NCBI GenBank assembly: GCA_034409055.1
Contig: DAOUMU010000092.1
Span: 1 to 6,788, forward strand
Source: DAOUMU01 sp034409055
GTDB taxonomy: Bacteria > Chloroflexota > Anaerolineae > 4572-78 > J111
Reading direction: 5' to 3'
Length of the DNA stretch: 6,788 nt
The first letter of the stretch is position 1. The number at the start of each line of letters is the position of its first letter. The notes below the pieces were generated by a model. That model had not been told where the DNA came from and did not search any database. It saw only the letters and a list, made by a program, of their open reading frames with translations. Of the stretch, positions 5,203 through 6,788 are shown piece after piece. A program made the translations under genes and the position numbers.

Positions 5203-6774
5203 TTGAAAAAAGGGCCACCTGTGGTAGAAATTGTGATCAGTAAAACACCAATTTCACCAGGAGGTAGTCCCATAGCTAATAGAATACGTCCAGTGGACGA
5301 AAAAGTCGAGTCGGTCAGGCTTGCTCTGAAGCAAATCAATATTGCCGAGGCAGCGCGTCAGGCCGAAGTTCCAGAGAGTAGCTTGCGCTACGATTTGGAT
5401 AAGTTGGACCAGGCCTTGCCGGCCGTGTTGGCGAATCGAAGGCCAGGGCCAAAGCCGCCAAAGCCGGCAGCAGAACCCCCGGTCAAGGCAAGTCAAGCAG
5501 AAGAACCTGGCCCCTGTCCAAAGTGTGGGGGAAAAGTCAGGAAGAACGGCACCTATTGGGTGCTCAACTGGGGGCTGATGTTGACGATGGGGTGGCTGGG
5601 GGTTCAGAAAAAGCTGTTGCAACGCTGGCGTTGTGCCGGGTGTGGCTATGAACTGGTTTCGTCCGAACGGGCTCAACAGGCAGAGGCCCGCCGGGCCTGG
5701 TGGCAGCAAGTCAATCGGTTGATCGCCTTGAGCCGCTTCAAGTTGAGGTTGTCGGTCCGGCTGACCCAAATCCTGGTCAAGTTTGTGTATGCCCGCCAGG
5801 TGTCGGTCGGACAGATCGCACGGGTGACCCAGCAGGCGGGGCAGGGGGCGAAAGGGGCGCTGGGCAAGCTGAACCAGTGCCGCCAGGCGGTCGCCCACTT
5901 CTTGTTGTTCGATGAGACCTTTCCCAAAATGAAAAAGAGGAGCTATAGTCTGGGCGTGGCTATCTGTGAACATGGTCTCATCCGCAGTGTGGGTTGTATC
6001 AGGCAGAAGGCCAAAGACATTCCGGCTCAACTGCGCCAGGTGGTGGGGGGACATTTTCAACCGACTTACTTCTTAACCGATCTGGATGTACTCTACCACA
6101 AATATATGCAAGCGGCTGGCTTGAACTTGACCCATCTGCGGGACAAAGTGCACCTCATCCGGCAGATTGTGCGCCTGTTTGATCAAGCTATCCGCGATGT
6201 CAGCCTGGACGTGCCCAAGGGCTTGCCGCAGCGAGAACGCAAAAAGCAACTTCAACTCAAACGTCGTCTCTTGCACAAACAATTGCTCCCCCTATTGGGG
6301 TTGGCCTTCAAGGCCTTCAGCCCAGGGTACGAAGGTGTCTGTGTCTTGCTCCTGGAGGGCCTCATCTGCCAATTACAAGACCCAGCCCTGGTCATCCAAA
6401 CCGCCAGTGTGCAAACCCTGACCCGGCGTTTGCAACGCTTCGTTAACAAGCACGGCGATACGATCAACTTACTCCTGCACCTGTCGGTGGTACAAGGTAC
6501 CCCAACCACAACCAACGCCTTGGAGAGCAAGAATAGTATCTTCAAGCCCTTTAGTCTCATCGCCAAATTCTTCCCTGAACCTCTTCAGAGCGAATCGTTC
6601 TTTTGTGGCGTGGCCTTGATGGAAAACTTCGATGTCAAAACGCGTGGCCCCAACAAGGGCACCAGTGCGATGCAGCGTGCCCAAATCAATCTGGAAGACC
6701 TCGGTGCTACTGATTTCTTCTCAGCAGTGGGACTACCTGAGCCACAAATATCTCTAGCCAATATCACATATTAG
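5203..6774 (+). CDS. DDE transposase with helix-turn-helix and zinc ribbon
   Basis: Transposase of up to 523 residues. Residues about 33-68 are a helix-turn-helix (NIAEAARQAEVPESSLRYDLDKL). A basic, proline-rich linker (79-102) follows. A zinc ribbon has Cys pairs CPKC at 105-108 and CAGC at 144-147. The catalytic core has D237 in LLFDET, D293 in FLTDLD and E441 in TTTNALESKNSIFK, a DDE arrangement with a long insert before the Glu. 'LRDKVHLIRQIVR' at 313-325 is another recognisable core block. The listed start, TTG at 5203, has no good ribosome binding site. GTG at 5221 or a start near 5272, preceded by AGGAGG, are alternatives that keep all domains. The C-terminal codons and stop lie inside the right inverted repeat. 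The catalytic set looks intact, so the element may be active. The family is unassigned. Confidence 0.85.
   Translation: MKKGPPVVEIVISKTPISPGGSPIANRIRPVDEKVESVRLALKQINIAEAARQAEVPESSLRYDLDKLDQALPAVLANRRPGPKPPKPAAEPPVKASQAEEPGPCPKCGGKVRKNGTYWVLNWGLMLTMGWLGVQKKLLQRWRCAGCGYELVSSERAQQAEARRAWWQQVNRLIALSRFKLRLSVRLTQILVKFVYARQVSVGQIARVTQQAGQGAKGALGKLNQCRQAVAHFLLFDETFPKMKKRSYSLGVAICEHGLIRSVGCIRQKAKDIPAQLRQVVGGHFQPTYFLTDLDVLYHKYMQAAGLNLTHLRDKVHLIRQIVRLFDQAIRDVSLDVPKGLPQRERKKQLQLKRRLLHKQLLPLLGLAFKAFSPGYEGVCVLLLEGLICQLQDPALVIQTASVQTLTRRLQRFVNKHGDTINLLLHLSVVQGTPTTTNALESKNSIFKPFSLIAKFFPEPLQSESFFCGVALMENFDVKTRGPNKGTSAMQRAQINLEDLGATDFFSAVGLPEPQISLANITY
5259..5274 (+). promoter_or_regulatory. Strong Shine-Dalgarno followed by in-frame ATA
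   Basis: AGGAGGT at 5259-5265 is the best ribosome binding site near the transposase start. At ideal spacing (7 bases) it faces ATA at 5272, in frame with the transposase. ATA would be a rare start codon; a lost ATG, or a site that only tunes translation, are the alternatives. Starting here would remove 23 residues and leave the helix-turn-helix whole. Confidence 0.35.
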
Positions 6775-6785
6775 GGAGCCATCCC
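6742..6785 (-). repeat. Right terminal inverted repeat of the insertion sequence
   Basis: This is the reverse complement partner of the left end: perfect inner AGATATTTGTGG block, 7-base spacer, then the outer 25-base block ending in GGG. It overlaps the last 33 bases of the transposase gene including its stop codon, a compact arrangement common in small insertion sequences. Confidence 0.85.
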
Positions 6786-6788
6786 AAA

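Larger units (their letters stand above)
5153..6785 (+). mobile_element. Complete insertion sequence, about 1633 bp, one DDE transposase
   Basis: The element is bounded by matching terminal inverted repeats (5153-5194 and 6742-6785) starting GGG(G/A)TGG(T/C)TCCCT. It carries a single transposase nearly filling the interior. The base before each end differs (A outside left, T in the reverse-complement orientation outside right), which fixes the ends at GGG. The left flank ends AAAACATCA (5144-5152) and the right flank begins AAA (6786-6788, the window end), consistent with an 8- or 9-bp target duplication but not proof. Ends starting GGG with 8-9 bp duplications recall the ISKra4 group, and 8-bp duplications also occur in ISL3 and IS1595. 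I do not assign a family. Confidence 0.85.

Noticed and set aside
5254..6060. A 268-residue open frame on the minus strand
   Set aside because: Antisense shadow of the transposase, whose zinc ribbon, HTH and catalytic motifs are clear on the plus strand.

Overview
The window reads as a piece of a free-living, mid-GC bacterial chromosome that has been worked over by mobile elements. A large NB-ARC/TPR STAND regulator-type gene with a 'YTLHQIIADYA' winged-helix signature, TTG start codons on all three complete genes, and a dispersed intergenic inverted repeat together suggest Chloroflexota (Anaerolineae- or Herpetosiphon-like). That assignment is inference, not proof.

Layout. Positions 1-771 (minus strand) are the 5' part of a group II intron RNA. 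It runs off the left edge, where its domain IV with the maturase and domain V should lie. Its 5' splice junction falls about 11 bases after the stop codon of the next gene, and an exon/intron guide pairing (IBS1/EBS1) can be read directly. Positions 782-3877 (minus) encode a complete 1031-residue STAND protein: N-terminal helix-turn-helix, NB-ARC NTPase and about ten TPR repeats. Positions 3878-4065 are a divergent intergenic region with a perfect tandem 11-bp repeat and a small palindrome. Positions 4066-4989 (plus) encode a divergent 3-hydroxyacyl-CoA dehydrogenase. It is followed by a REP/MITE-like inverted repeat (5000-5089). A good Shine-Dalgarno and ATG at 5127-5143 then begin another gene that is cut after four codons by an insertion sequence (5153-6785). 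That element has roughly 42/44-bp bipartite terminal inverted repeats and one DDE transposase with a helix-turn-helix and a zinc ribbon.

How it fits together. The STAND gene and the dehydrogenase are divergently transcribed and share one control region. The STAND protein could be a signal-dependent regulator of the neighbourhood, or a STAND-type sensor in another pathway such as defence; the sequence does not decide. The intron and the insertion sequence sit at the two ends of this pair. The intron sits just outside the STAND coding region, and the insertion sequence has destroyed the gene downstream of the dehydrogenase. No CRISPR array, tRNA or rRNA was seen.
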